A stretch of 35,721 nucleotides of DNA from contig NZ_JAAXYC010000051.1 in the NCBI RefSeq assembly GCF_018619185.1, positions 1 through 35,721 of the forward strand, written 5' to 3'. Both the position numbers and the translations under genes were made by a program. Shown here piece by piece: positions 1 to 7,677 of this stretch (its first letter is position 1; the number at the start of each line of letters is the position of its first letter). Below the pieces are notes generated by a model. It saw only the letters and a list, made by a program, of their open reading frames with translations. It ran no database searches and was not told the origin of the DNA. Source of the stretch: Streptomyces sp. McG3. GTDB lineage: Bacteria > Actinomycetota > Actinomycetes > Streptomycetales > Streptomycetaceae.

Positions 1-130
1 GCCCGAATCCGAACGGGCCCCCGGGCCCGCCCGCGCTCTGCCCACCTTCGGTGGGGTCCTTCTTCTTGCCCTCGTCGCCGTTCTCCGGCTCCTCCGGCGG
101 AAGGCCGAATCCGAATGGGGTGTCACTCAC
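1..130 (-). CDS. N-terminal fragment of a zinc-dependent metalloprotease (DUF2342 family)
   Basis: Only the first 43 codons are inside the window; the gene runs off the left edge. The GTG at 130 gives a protein beginning VSDTPFGFGLPPEEP, followed by an acidic, lysine-containing stretch and a Gly/Pro-rich PFGFG repeat. An AGGA ribosome-binding site lies about seven bases upstream. This N-terminus resembles what I remember for actinobacterial DUF2342 'zinc-dependent metalloprotease/putative hydrolase' proteins. That fits the neighbourhood, because the PDZ protease and UPF0182 genes nearby also sit next to a DUF2342 gene in mycobacteria (Rv3193c-Rv3195, from memory). The catalytic region is not visible, so the family call rests on the N-terminal pattern and synteny only. 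Confidence 0.6.
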   Translation of the reverse strand, partial: MSDTPFGFGLPPEEPENGDEGKKKDPTEGGQSAGGPGGPFGFG

Positions 131-320
131 GGGTTTCCTCGGCTCGTAGGGCCGCCGGCTCGAACCGACGGCGACTGCCCGACATCACCATCCAGCGTAG
201 ACACCACGCCCGCTTCGGGCCTCAGTGCTCCGCCGACTCCCGGCCTGCGGCAGGATGGACGCCACCTGGTACGTACGCGTCATTCGGGTACGTACTGAAG
301 ACAACCGCTGGAGACGCCCG

Positions 321-1472
321 GTGAGTTCCCCAGATCCGCAGGTTCGCGCAGCGCGAAACCTGACCGACCCCCCTCCCGAGAGCACACCCGAAACGAAACG
401 CCCCAGGACCCCCAGAAACCGGGGCCCCGTCGTCGCGGTCACCGGCGCCGCCACCGGCATCGGCGAACTGCTGACCGCCCACCTCGCCGCATCGGACGCG
501 ATCAAGCAGGTCATCGCGATCGACGAGCGCCGGGGAGAGGTCTCCGAGGCGACCTGGCACATTCTGGACGTACGGGATCCGGCGATCGCCGAGAAACTGC
601 GCGGCGCGGACGTCGTCGTCCACCTTGCCCTCGATCTCGACCTGGAGACCGACCCCGCCGCCCGCACCGCGTACAACGTACGCGGCACCCAGACCGTGCT
701 CACCGCCGCGGCGGCCGTCGGGGTCCACCGGGTCGTGCTGTGCACCTCGGCGATGGTCTACGGGGCGCTCGCCGACAACGATGTGCCGCTCTCCGAGGAC
801 GCCGAACTGCGTGCCACCGCCGAGGCCACCGGCGTCGGCGACCTCCTGGAGATCGAGCGGCTCGGCCGCCGGGCCCCGCGCGCCCACCCCGGGCTCAATG
901 TCACCGTCGTGCGCCCCACCGTCCTGGTCGGCGGCACCGACACCGCCCTGACCCGCTACTTCGAGTCCCCGCGCCTCCTGGTCGTCGCCGGATCCCGCCC
1001 CACCTGGCAGTTCTGCCACGTCGAGGACCTGGTGACGGCGCTGGAGTACGCCGCCCTGGAGAAGATCGACGGCGAGTTCGCGGTCGGCTGCGACGGCTGG
1101 CTGGAGCAGGAGGAGGTCGAGGAACTCAGCGGCGTACGCCGGATGGAACTGCCCTCCGCCGTCGCGCTCGGGGCCGCGGCCCGGCTGCACCGGATCGGCC
1201 TCACCCCGTCCCCGGCCGGTGACCTGGCGTACACGATGCACCCCTGGGTGGTCAGCGTGAGCAGGCTGCACGACGTGGGCTGGCGGCCGAAGTGGACGAA
1301 CGAGGAGGTACTCGGAGCCCTCCTCGAAGAGGTCGAGGGCCGCCACACGCTCGCCGGACGCCGCCTCGGCCGCAAGGACGCCACCGCCGCCGGAGCCGCC
1401 GGAGCCACGGTCGCCCTGCTCGGCGCGGCCGCCGTGGTGCGCCGCGCCCGCAAGGCCCGCCGCCGCATCTGA
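321..1472 (+). CDS. SDR-family NAD-dependent epimerase/dehydratase-like protein
   Basis: The protein has 383 residues if translation starts at the GTG at 321, which has GGAG about eight bases upstream; the frame is open back to 225 but without a comparable site. The nucleotide-binding glycine motif TGAATGIG lies about 35-40 residues in, after VVAVTG, typical of an extended SDR Rossmann fold. Later segments (GTQTVLTAAAAVGVHRVV, CTSAMVYG, VVRPTVLVGG) match the epimerase pattern of strand-helix units. The C-terminus ends in a short hydrophobic stretch followed by many Arg/Lys, possibly membrane-associated. The substrate cannot be read from the sequence. It is divergent from the metalloprotease gene, with about 190 bp between starts. 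Confidence 0.8.
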   Translation: MSSPDPQVRAARNLTDPPPESTPETKRPRTPRNRGPVVAVTGAATGIGELLTAHLAASDAIKQVIAIDERRGEVSEATWHILDVRDPAIAEKLRGADVVVHLALDLDLETDPAARTAYNVRGTQTVLTAAAAVGVHRVVLCTSAMVYGALADNDVPLSEDAELRATAEATGVGDLLEIERLGRRAPRAHPGLNVTVVRPTVLVGGTDTALTRYFESPRLLVVAGSRPTWQFCHVEDLVTALEYAALEKIDGEFAVGCDGWLEQEEVEELSGVRRMELPSAVALGAAARLHRIGLTPSPAGDLAYTMHPWVVSVSRLHDVGWRPKWTNEEVLGALLEEVEGRHTLAGRRLGRKDATAAGAAGATVALLGAAAVVRRARKARRRI

Positions 1473-1578
1473 CCGCCCGACCGCGCCCGAGGCCCTGTAG
1501 GAGGCTCCAAACCGGCCGGCCGGCCGCCGGAAGAACAGGCAATTCCGGGATGCCGGAGCCGTACGGCACGATGGGAGC

Positions 1579-2040
1579 ATGGCACCCACCCACGACCATC
1601 CCGGCGAGCACGCGGCGGCCGACCCCATCCGGCTGCTGGCGATCCGGGACACCCCGCTCTCCGTCGACGAGGTCTTCCGCGCGGTCGGCGACGACGCGGC
1701 GGGCGGCATCGCGCTCTTCGTCGGCACCGTGCGCAACCACGACGCGGGACAGGACGTCGGCGCGCTCGGCTATTCCTGTCACCCCTCGGCCGAGGACGAA
1801 CTGCGCCGAGTGGCGGAGAAGGTCGTCGCCGACCACCCGGTCCGCGCACTGGCGGCCGTCCACCGAGTGGGTGAACTGGAGGTGGGCGACCTGGCCGTGG
1901 TCGTCGCCGTCGCCTGCCCGCACCGCGCCGAGGCCTTCGACGCCTGCCGCAAGCTCATCGACGACCTCAAGCACGAGGTTCCGATCTGGAAACACCAGCG
2001 CTTCTCGGACGGCACGGAGGAGTGGGTCGGAGCCTGCTGA
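1579..2040 (+). CDS. moaE: Molybdopterin synthase catalytic subunit MoaE
   Basis: This 153-residue protein should be the large subunit of molybdopterin synthase, which transfers sulfur from thiocarboxylated MoaD to precursor Z (cPMP) in cytosolic molybdenum cofactor synthesis. The family pattern is clear: GGIALFVGTVRNHDAG near residues 50-65, a central VHRVGELEVGDLAVVVAVA segment, the HRAEAFDACRKLIDDLK helix, and the C-terminal VPIWKHQRFSDGTEEWV, which contains the conserved active-site lysine region. Length is normal for MoaE. No moaD is visible nearby. The ATG at 1579 is preceded by GGGAG. A hairpin follows the stop. Confidence 0.92.
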   Translation: MAPTHDHPGEHAAADPIRLLAIRDTPLSVDEVFRAVGDDAAGGIALFVGTVRNHDAGQDVGALGYSCHPSAEDELRRVAEKVVADHPVRALAAVHRVGELEVGDLAVVVAVACPHRAEAFDACRKLIDDLKHEVPIWKHQRFSDGTEEWVGAC

Positions 2041-2041
2041 G

Positions 2042-2078
2042 CGCAAACCGGACCGGGGCGCATCAGCCCCGATTTGCG
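2042..2078 (+). terminator. Hairpin after moaE
   Basis: An interrupted inverted repeat begins one base after the moaE stop. Outer arms CGCAAA (2042-2047) and TTTGCG (2073-2078) enclose inner arms CGGGGC (2054-2059) and GCCCCG (2066-2071) with loop GCATCA. No U-tract follows, as is usual for Streptomyces terminators. Termination is inferred. Confidence 0.5.
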
Positions 2079-2166
2079 TAACCGCACCCCCGCCACGAGC
2101 GTTGGTCTTCCGGATCGTTAATCTGCTGATCGGGCATCCGGTCGCTCATGGGGTAGGGAGGTCGTG

Positions 2167-2337
2167 ATGGCGGCACTCGCTTGGCTGTTGATTCCACTTT
2201 TCGCTGCTGTCGGTGGTGCGATATGGGCGAGTTGGGCTGCCCGCAATCGCACGACCGGCGATGTCACCGAACTCGCCGGCTACGCCAGGTTCCGTGACGC
2301 GATGGAGAAATCGCACTCCGGTTCCGGGGCTCTCTGA
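2167..2337 (+). CDS. Small single-span membrane protein, function unknown
   Basis: This 56-residue ORF has a strong GGGAGG ribosome-binding site (about 2155-2160) before the ATG at 2167; an adjacent in-frame GTG at 2164 is also possible. Residues 2-24 (ALAWLLIPLFAAVGGAIWAS) form one transmembrane helix. The rest is a short hydrophilic tail with TGDVTELAGYARFRDAM. I believe similar small proteins sit at this place in other Streptomyces, but I know no function. It lies about 100 bp upstream of the PDZ protease gene, on the same strand, so co-transcription is possible. Confidence 0.75.
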   Translation: MAALAWLLIPLFAAVGGAIWASWAARNRTTGDVTELAGYARFRDAMEKSHSGSGAL

Positions 2338-2439
2338 AGACCGACGCACGCCGCGTGACCCCCTTCCGCCGCGTTCCGGTCTCCTCGTACGGACCGGCCC
2401 CGGCGGTGCACTGACAGGCCCTTCCCGTACTGTCGTTCC

Positions 2440-3555
2440 ATGCCACGCAGCACCGCGACGATGCTCGCCTCCGCCCTCGTCCTCATCGCGCTGCTCTGCG
2501 CAGGCGTGCTGATCAAAGTGCCGTACTCGGAGATGTCCCCCGGACCGACGGTGAACACGCTGGGCGACGCGCGTGGCGAGCCCGTCCTGCAGATCTCCGG
2601 TCGCAAGACGTACCCGGCATCCGGGCACCTCAACATGACGACGGTCCGCGTCACCGGGGCGGACTACCGGATGAACATCTTCGAGGCCGTCTACGGCTGG
2701 CTGGCCCACGACAGCGTCGTGGTGCCGCACGACACGCTCTACCCGGACGGCAAGACCGAGGAGCAGTCCACCCAGGAGAACGCCGAGGAGTTCAGCCAGT
2801 CCCAGGAGAGCGCCAAGGTGGCCGCCCTGAAGGAACTGGACATCCCGGTCGCCACCCAGGTCGTGGTCTCCACGGTGGTCAAGGGCAGCCCCTCGGAGGA
2901 CAAGCTGCACGCGGGGGACGTGATCAAGGCCGTCGACGGCACCGCGGTCAAGGAGCCCGGCGACGTCGCGAAGCTCGTCACCCAGCACCAGCCGGGCGAG
3001 GACGTCACCTTCACCATCATCCCGGCGAAGACCGCCGCCGCGGCCGAGAAGGCCGGGCGCGCCCCCGAGGGCGGCGAGGAGATCACCATCAGGACGGCGA
3101 AGGCCCCCGCCGCCGAGGGCGACGGCGAGGAGGGCGGGAAGGACCGGGCGATCGTCGGGATCAGGGCCGGGACGGACCACACGTTCCCGTTCGAGATCGA
3201 CATCAAGCTCGCGGACGTCGGCGGTCCGAGTGCCGGTCTGATGTTCTCCCTCGGCATCATCGACAAGATCACCCCGGGTGACCTGACCGGCGGCAAGTTC
3301 GTCGCGGGCACCGGCACCATCGACGACGCGGGCACGGTCGGCCCGATCGGCGGCATCACCATGAAGCTGGTCGGCGCCCGGAACGCCGGCGCCCGCTACT
3401 TCCTCACGCCCGACGACAACTGCGCGTCGGCCGCCGCCGACACGCCGGACGGGCTCACTCTGGTGCGGGTCAAGACCATCGAGGACGCCACGAAGTCGAT
3501 GGAGCAGATCCGTACGGGGAAGACCGCGGGCCTGCCGAGCTGCTCGACCGGCTGA
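2440..3555 (+). CDS. Membrane-anchored PDZ/Lon-type (S16) serine protease, YlbL-like
   Basis: This 371-residue protein starts with an uncleaved-looking signal anchor (residues 7-26), so the bulk should be outside the membrane. A PDZ-like segment lies at about residues 145-200 (VVKGSPSEDKLHAGDVIKAV). The C-terminal half is a Lon-type proteolytic domain. Ser264 in the GGPSAG motif and Lys309 in GGITMKLVGA form the Ser-Lys dyad, with the 45-residue spacing typical of Lon. There is no ATPase domain, as in Bacillus YlbL and mycobacterial Rv3194c-type proteins. Substrates are unknown. An Ala/Glu-rich insert at about 195-230 is probably a flexible loop. It is convergent with the PPA1309-family gene. 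Confidence 0.88.
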   Translation: MPRSTATMLASALVLIALLCAGVLIKVPYSEMSPGPTVNTLGDARGEPVLQISGRKTYPASGHLNMTTVRVTGADYRMNIFEAVYGWLAHDSVVVPHDTLYPDGKTEEQSTQENAEEFSQSQESAKVAALKELDIPVATQVVVSTVVKGSPSEDKLHAGDVIKAVDGTAVKEPGDVAKLVTQHQPGEDVTFTIIPAKTAAAAEKAGRAPEGGEEITIRTAKAPAAEGDGEEGGKDRAIVGIRAGTDHTFPFEIDIKLADVGGPSAGLMFSLGIIDKITPGDLTGGKFVAGTGTIDDAGTVGPIGGITMKLVGARNAGARYFLTPDDNCASAAADTPDGLTLVRVKTIEDATKSMEQIRTGKTAGLPSCSTG

Positions 3556-3603
3556 CGGCCGCGCCGCCCGGGAACCGCACGACGGCCCCGGGCAGCGGCC
3601 CGA

Positions 3604-4164
3604 TCAGGACTCGAACGTCGCCGCGAGCGCCTCGGCGAGGCCGGGCACCAGACCGGCGCCGGTCAGCACCTCGGTGGGGGAGTCCTTCTCGCGCAGCCGT
3701 ACGGCGGACTCGCGGGCACCGTCCCGCAGGACGGCCACGGTCATCCGTACCTCCTGCCGATCGGGGTGCTTGGCGACCCACTGGGTCAGCTGCTTGTCCT
3801 TCAGACCGTCCGGCACGGATGCCTCGGCGGACGGCGGCAGCATCAGCCGCTCCACCGTCATGGCACAGCCGACCACGGCGTCGGGCCAGGCGATCGTGCC
3901 GAGGAAGTCGTCGAGCGCGGTGCCCGGCGGAAGTTCGTCCTGCTCGATCGGGGTGAGCGCGGCGACGGAGGAGCTGGGGTCCTCAAGGCCCAGCTGAGCG
4001 GCGAGAGAGGGCTCCTGGACCCGGAGCTGTGCGGTGTCGACCAGGGCGAACAGCCGGGCGGGCTGGTCCCAGCCGAGGTTGGAGGCATAGGCGTCGATTT
4101 CGAGGACGGCGACGGTGAGCGGACTCGCGGCCATCGGGGGTCCTGCGGGGGAAACGTTGGGCAT
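3604..4164 (-). CDS. PPA1309 family protein
   Basis: This 186-residue soluble protein is acidic and lacks signal or membrane segments. Conserved-looking blocks are DAYASNLGWDQPARLFALVDT, LTPIEQDELPPG and IAWPDAVVGCAMTVERLMLP, which I recognise as the actinobacterial PPA1309 family of unknown function. The start is taken at the ATG at 4164, with AGGAGG 13 bases upstream; the alternative ATG at 4134 lacks a clear site. It is divergent from the UPF0182 gene and convergent with the PDZ protease, an arrangement conserved in Streptomyces as far as I recall. The family name describes occurrence, not activity. Confidence 0.8.
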   Translation of the reverse strand: MPNVSPAGPPMAASPLTVAVLEIDAYASNLGWDQPARLFALVDTAQLRVQEPSLAAQLGLEDPSSSVAALTPIEQDELPPGTALDDFLGTIAWPDAVVGCAMTVERLMLPPSAEASVPDGLKDKQLTQWVAKHPDRQEVRMTVAVLRDGARESAVRLREKDSPTEVLTGAGLVPGLAEALAATFES

Positions 4165-4198
4165 GGGCAATATCCTGCCTCCTTCTGCCCCGGGAACG

Positions 4199-4224
4199 GG
4201 AACTAGGTAAAGCCTCAGTAAGTT
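4199..4224 (+). promoter_or_regulatory. Candidate SigR-type promoter for the UPF0182 gene
   Basis: GGAAC (4199-4203), 18 bases, then GTT (4222-4224) matches the SigR consensus GGAA(T/C)-N18-GTT. It sits about 60 bases upstream of the TTG start at 4288. SigR itself is encoded later in this window. The match is seen directly; activity is inferred. Confidence 0.5.
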
Positions 4225-4287
4225 GCATAGGTGGGCTCTAGGACCGCTGGGCCTGTCCACACGACCGCGAACTACGAGGTGCGCACG

Positions 4288-7200
4288 TTGGCTTTCCAGA
4301 TGCCGGACCGCGGCGGAGGCCCGACCGGGCCACGGATCAGAGTCGGCCGCCCGTCCCGGCGCGCCCGTACCCTGCTCATGACTTTGGGTGTCCTGGCGGT
4401 TCTCGCCATGGCCTTCGTCATGTTCGCCGGGTTCTGGACGGACTGGCTCTGGTACAGGTCGGTCGCGTATTCATCCGTCTTCACCACCACCCTGTGGACC
4501 AAGATCGGGCTGTTCCTCGTCTTCGGACTGCTGATGGCGATCGCCATCGGTGTGAACATCTGGCTCGCGCACCGGCTCAGGCCGCCGCTGAGCGCGATGT
4601 CTCTGGAGCAGCAGAGCCTGGACCGCTACCGGATGAGCATCGCCCCCTACAAGAAGTGGGTGCTGCTCGCCGTCACGGCGCTCGTCGCACTGATCGGCGG
4701 AGCTTCCGCCTCCGGCCAGTGGCGTACGTGGCTGCTCTACGTCAACGGCGTGCCGTTCGGGCAGAAGGACCCCCAGTTCGGGCTGGACGTCGCCTTCTTC
4801 GCTTTCGACCTGCCGTGGTACCGCTTCCTGCTGGGCTTCGGCTTCGCGGCGACCGTGCTCTCGCTGATCGCCGCCGCGCTGACCCACTATCTGTACGGCG
4901 GGCTGCGCATCACCAGCCCCGGCGCCCGTGCCACCGGGGCGGCCACCGGCCACCTCTCGGTGCTGCTGGGCATCTTCGTCTCCCTCAAGGCCGTGGCGTA
5001 CTGGCTCGACCGGTACGGGCTGGCGGTGAAGTCCAGTGACTTCAAGGCCGCGGACAACTGGACGGGCCTGCGGTACGTCGACGCCAACGCCTACCTCCCG
5101 GCGAAGACCATCCTGTTCTGCATCGCGGCCATCTGCGCCGTGCTGTTCTTCGCGACGCTGTGGCGCCGCACCTGGCAGCTCCCGGTCATCGGCTTCGGCC
5201 TGATGGTGCTCTCGGCGATCCTGATCGGGGGGCTCTACCCGGCGATCGTGCAGAAGTTCCAGGTGCAGCCGAACGAGCAGGCCAAGGAAGCGGAGTTCAT
5301 CAAGAAGAACATCAATGCCACACGCGACGCGTATGACATCGATGACGCCACGGTGGACGACTACGAGGGCCAGGCGACGACGGAGGACGACAGCAAGCTG
5401 CGGGCGGCGGCCAACACGGCCGCCAGCTACCGCGTGATGGACCCCAACGTCGTCTCCCCGGCCTTCCAGCAGCTCCAGCAGCGGAGGAACTACTACCAGT
5501 TCCCCAAGACGCTGGACGTCGACCGCTACAAGGACGAGGACGGCAAGGAGCAGGACACCGTCATCGGTCTGCGTGAGCTGAACATCCAGGGCCTGCCCAA
5601 GCGGAACTGGATCAACGACCACTTCACGTACACCCACGGCTACGGCGCCATCGCGGCCCGGGGCACGACCACCGGGACGAACCCGACGGGATCCCCGGAC
5701 TTCACCGAGTCGGGGCTGCCCTCCACCGGTGAGTTCGGCAAGTACGAGCAGCGGATCTACTACGGCGAGAAGACCGAGCAGTACTCCATCGTCGGCGGGC
5801 CCCAGAAGGAGCTCGACTACGAGGAGGACGGCGAGAAGACCACCAGCTACAAGGGCGACAGCGGGGTCAGTCTCTCCAACACCTTCAACCGTGCCGCGTA
5901 CGCGGTCTCCTTCAGCGAGCCGCAGATCATGTACTCGGGAGCCATCGGTGAGGGCTCGCGGATCCTGTACAACCGCACGCCCAAGGAGCGCGTCGAGGCG
6001 GTCGCCCCGTGGCTGACCATCGACGGCGACGCCTACCCGGCGGTCGTCGACGGCCGGATCCAGTGGATCGTCGACGCGTACACCACGAGCAACGGCTACC
6101 CGTACGCGTCCCGGACCACGCTCGGCGACACCACGGCCGACTCGCTGACCACCAACCAGCGCGCGGTCGTCGCCCAGCAGAACCAGGTCAACTACATCCG
6201 CAACTCGGTGAAGGCCACCGTCGACGCCTACGACGGCAAGGTCAAGCTCTACGAGTGGGACACCAAGGACCCGGTCCTCAAGACCTGGCGCAAGGCGTTC
6301 CCGGGGACGGTCGAGTCCCGCGGAGAGATTCCCAAGGAGCTCATGGACCACCTGCGGTATCCGCAGGACCTCTTCAAGGTCCAGCGCGAGCTGCTCACCC
6401 GCTATCACGTCGAGGACCCCGCGCAGTTCTACAGCGGCAGTGACGCGTGGCAGGTGCCGGACGACCCGACCAACAAGGAGCCCGGCTCCGTCCCGCCGTA
6501 CTACCTGAGCATGAAGATGCCGGGCCAGGAAGCGCAGCAGTTCTCGCTGACCACCACGTTCACCCCCCGAGGCAGGCCCAACCTGGGTGCCTTCATGGCG
6601 GTGAACGCGGACGCGGCCAGCAAGGACTACGGCGAGATGCGGCTGCTGCGGGTCACCTCCACCGTGAAGGGCCCGGGCCAGGTACAGAGTGAGCTCAACG
6701 GCAACGACGACGTCGCCGAGTTCGTGAGGAACCTCAAGGGCACCGACTCGGACATCGAGTACGGCAACCTGCTGACGGTTCCGCTGGAGGGCGGGTTCCT
6801 CTACATCGAGCCGGTCTACACACGCGGTGGCAACCAGAACTACCCGCTGCTGCGCAAGGTGGCCGCCTCGTACGGCTCGAAGATCGTCTTTGAGAACAGC
6901 CTCGGGGAGGCGCTCAACGCCGTCTTCGGGGTCGAGGACGACGGGGTCACGCCACCGCCCGATCCCGATGAGCCGCCGGGCGAGACCGATGAGCCCCCGG
7001 CCACCGGCAGCGCAGCGCTCAAGAAGGCCATCGCGGACGCCCAGAAGGCGTACTCCGACGGTGAGAAGGCGCTGCAGGAGCAGGACTGGCCGGCCTACGG
7101 CAAGGCCCAGGAGGCTCTTCAGGACGCTCTGGAGCGAGCCGCCGCCGCGCAGCCCAAGGCGGGCAGCGAGGGCGACAAGGCCGACGGCGCCGAGAAGCCG

Positions 7201-7335
7201 GCGGGCGACGCCAAGCCGGACAGCTCGGCCGAGCCCGCGAGCGCCGGTAAGCCAGCGGACGCGGACAAGGCGGATCCGGCGCGGAAGCCGGATGCCGCCG
7301 AAGGGGCCGAGAGGGGCTCCGACCAGGGCAGCTGA
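4288..7335 (+). CDS. UPF0182 family large integral membrane protein
   Basis: With the TTG at 4288 the protein has 1015 residues; GAGG lies about eight bases upstream of the TTG, while the in-frame ATG at 4300 and an upstream ATG at 4231 have worse spacing. Seven hydrophobic helices occupy roughly residues 28-335, for example [20 protein letters not shown] and [21 protein letters not shown] large, probably external domain follows (about 340-890). The last 110 residues are a low-complexity Ala/Lys/Asp/Glu tail that includes a helical [20 protein letters not shown] segment. The family is widespread in actinobacteria (Rv3193c is the mycobacterial relative) and has no established biochemical function. 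A SigR-like promoter lies upstream. Confidence 0.9.
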   Translation: MAFQMPDRGGGPTGPRIRVGRPSRRARTLLMTLGVLAVLAMAFVMFAGFWTDWLWYRSVAYSSVFTTTLWTKIGLFLVFGLLMAIAIGVNIWLAHRLRPPLSAMSLEQQSLDRYRMSIAPYKKWVLLAVTALVALIGGASASGQWRTWLLYVNGVPFGQKDPQFGLDVAFFAFDLPWYRFLLGFGFAATVLSLIAAALTHYLYGGLRITSPGARATGAATGHLSVLLGIFVSLKAVAYWLDRYGLAVKSSDFKAADNWTGLRYVDANAYLPAKTILFCIAAICAVLFFATLWRRTWQLPVIGFGLMVLSAILIGGLYPAIVQKFQVQPNEQAKEAEFIKKNINATRDAYDIDDATVDDYEGQATTEDDSKLRAAANTAASYRVMDPNVVSPAFQQLQQRRNYYQFPKTLDVDRYKDEDGKEQDTVIGLRELNIQGLPKRNWINDHFTYTHGYGAIAARGTTTGTNPTGSPDFTESGLPSTGEFGKYEQRIYYGEKTEQYSIVGGPQKELDYEEDGEKTTSYKGDSGVSLSNTFNRAAYAVSFSEPQIMYSGAIGEGSRILYNRTPKERVEAVAPWLTIDGDAYPAVVDGRIQWIVDAYTTSNGYPYASRTTLGDTTADSLTTNQRAVVAQQNQVNYIRNSVKATVDAYDGKVKLYEWDTKDPVLKTWRKAFPGTVESRGEIPKELMDHLRYPQDLFKVQRELLTRYHVEDPAQFYSGSDAWQVPDDPTNKEPGSVPPYYLSMKMPGQEAQQFSLTTTFTPRGRPNLGAFMAVNADAASKDYGEMRLLRVTSTVKGPGQVQSELNGNDDVAEFVRNLKGTDSDIEYGNLLTVPLEGGFLYIEPVYTRGGNQNYPLLRKVAASYGSKIVFENSLGEALNAVFGVEDDGVTPPPDPDEPPGETDEPPATGSAALKKAIADAQKAYSDGEKALQEQDWPAYGKAQEALQDALERAAAAQPKAGSEGDKADGAEKPAGDAKPDSSAEPASAGKPADADKADPARKPDAAEGAERGSDQGS

Positions 7336-7345
7336 GAAGACTCCA

Positions 7346-7384
7346 CCCCGCGTCGTGGTACGGTTTGAACACAACGACGCGGGG
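7346..7384. repeat. 11-bp inverted repeat overlapping the 5' end of the first tRNA
   Basis: CCCCGCGTCGT (7346-7356) is the exact reverse complement of ACGACGCGGGG (7374-7384). The right arm includes the first seven bases of the tRNA. The 17-base loop holds TACGGT (7359-7364), a possible -10 box. The second tRNA copy lacks the left arm. Confidence 0.7.
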
Positions 7385-7451
7385 TGGAGCAGCTCGGTAG
7401 CTCGCTGGGCTCATAACCCAGAGGTCGCAGGTTCAAATCCTGTCCCCGCTA
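7378..7451 (+). tRNA. Initiator tRNA-fMet (CAT), copy 1
   Basis: This 74-base tRNA has no encoded CCA. The anticodon CAT is at 7412-7414. Two features mark it as the initiator: three consecutive G:C pairs at the base of the anticodon stem (GGG before and CCC after the loop), and no Watson-Crick pair at the acceptor end (C1 opposite T72). The T-loop GTTCAAATC is standard. It is followed eight bases later by a strong terminator. An identical gene lies at 9812-9885. Confidence 0.96.
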
Positions 7452-7458
7452 CGGAAAA

Positions 7459-7496
7459 GACGAAGGCCCGGATCCCTTGGGATCCGGGCCTTCGTC
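7459..7496 (+). terminator. Terminator of tRNA-fMet copy 1
   Basis: GACGAAGGCCCGGATCCC (7459-7476) and its perfect complement (7479-7496) enclose two bases, forming an 18-bp stem right after the tRNA. The outer 16 bp match the terminator of the second copy. Confidence 0.88.
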
Positions 7497-7677
7497 GTGC
7501 CTGTTGTGCGTGCGGGCCGTGTCGGTCCCAAGCTGTGGGCGTGAAGTGCGGTTCGCTGGGCAGCAGTTGCCTTTGAGCGTGTTTGACTTGTCTCCCTGTG
7601 GGCATGTCGACAAAACGCTGTAGTGACCTCACTGGCCGCGATATACCAGGTGTACGCGGGTTACAGGTGGTGCGACG

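Noticed and set aside
4471..7374. 967-codon open frame on the minus strand opposite UPF0182
   Set aside because: Composition is typical of an antisense shadow in high-GC DNA (Arg/Gly/Val/Leu-rich, no domain), while the plus-strand protein is a clear conserved family.
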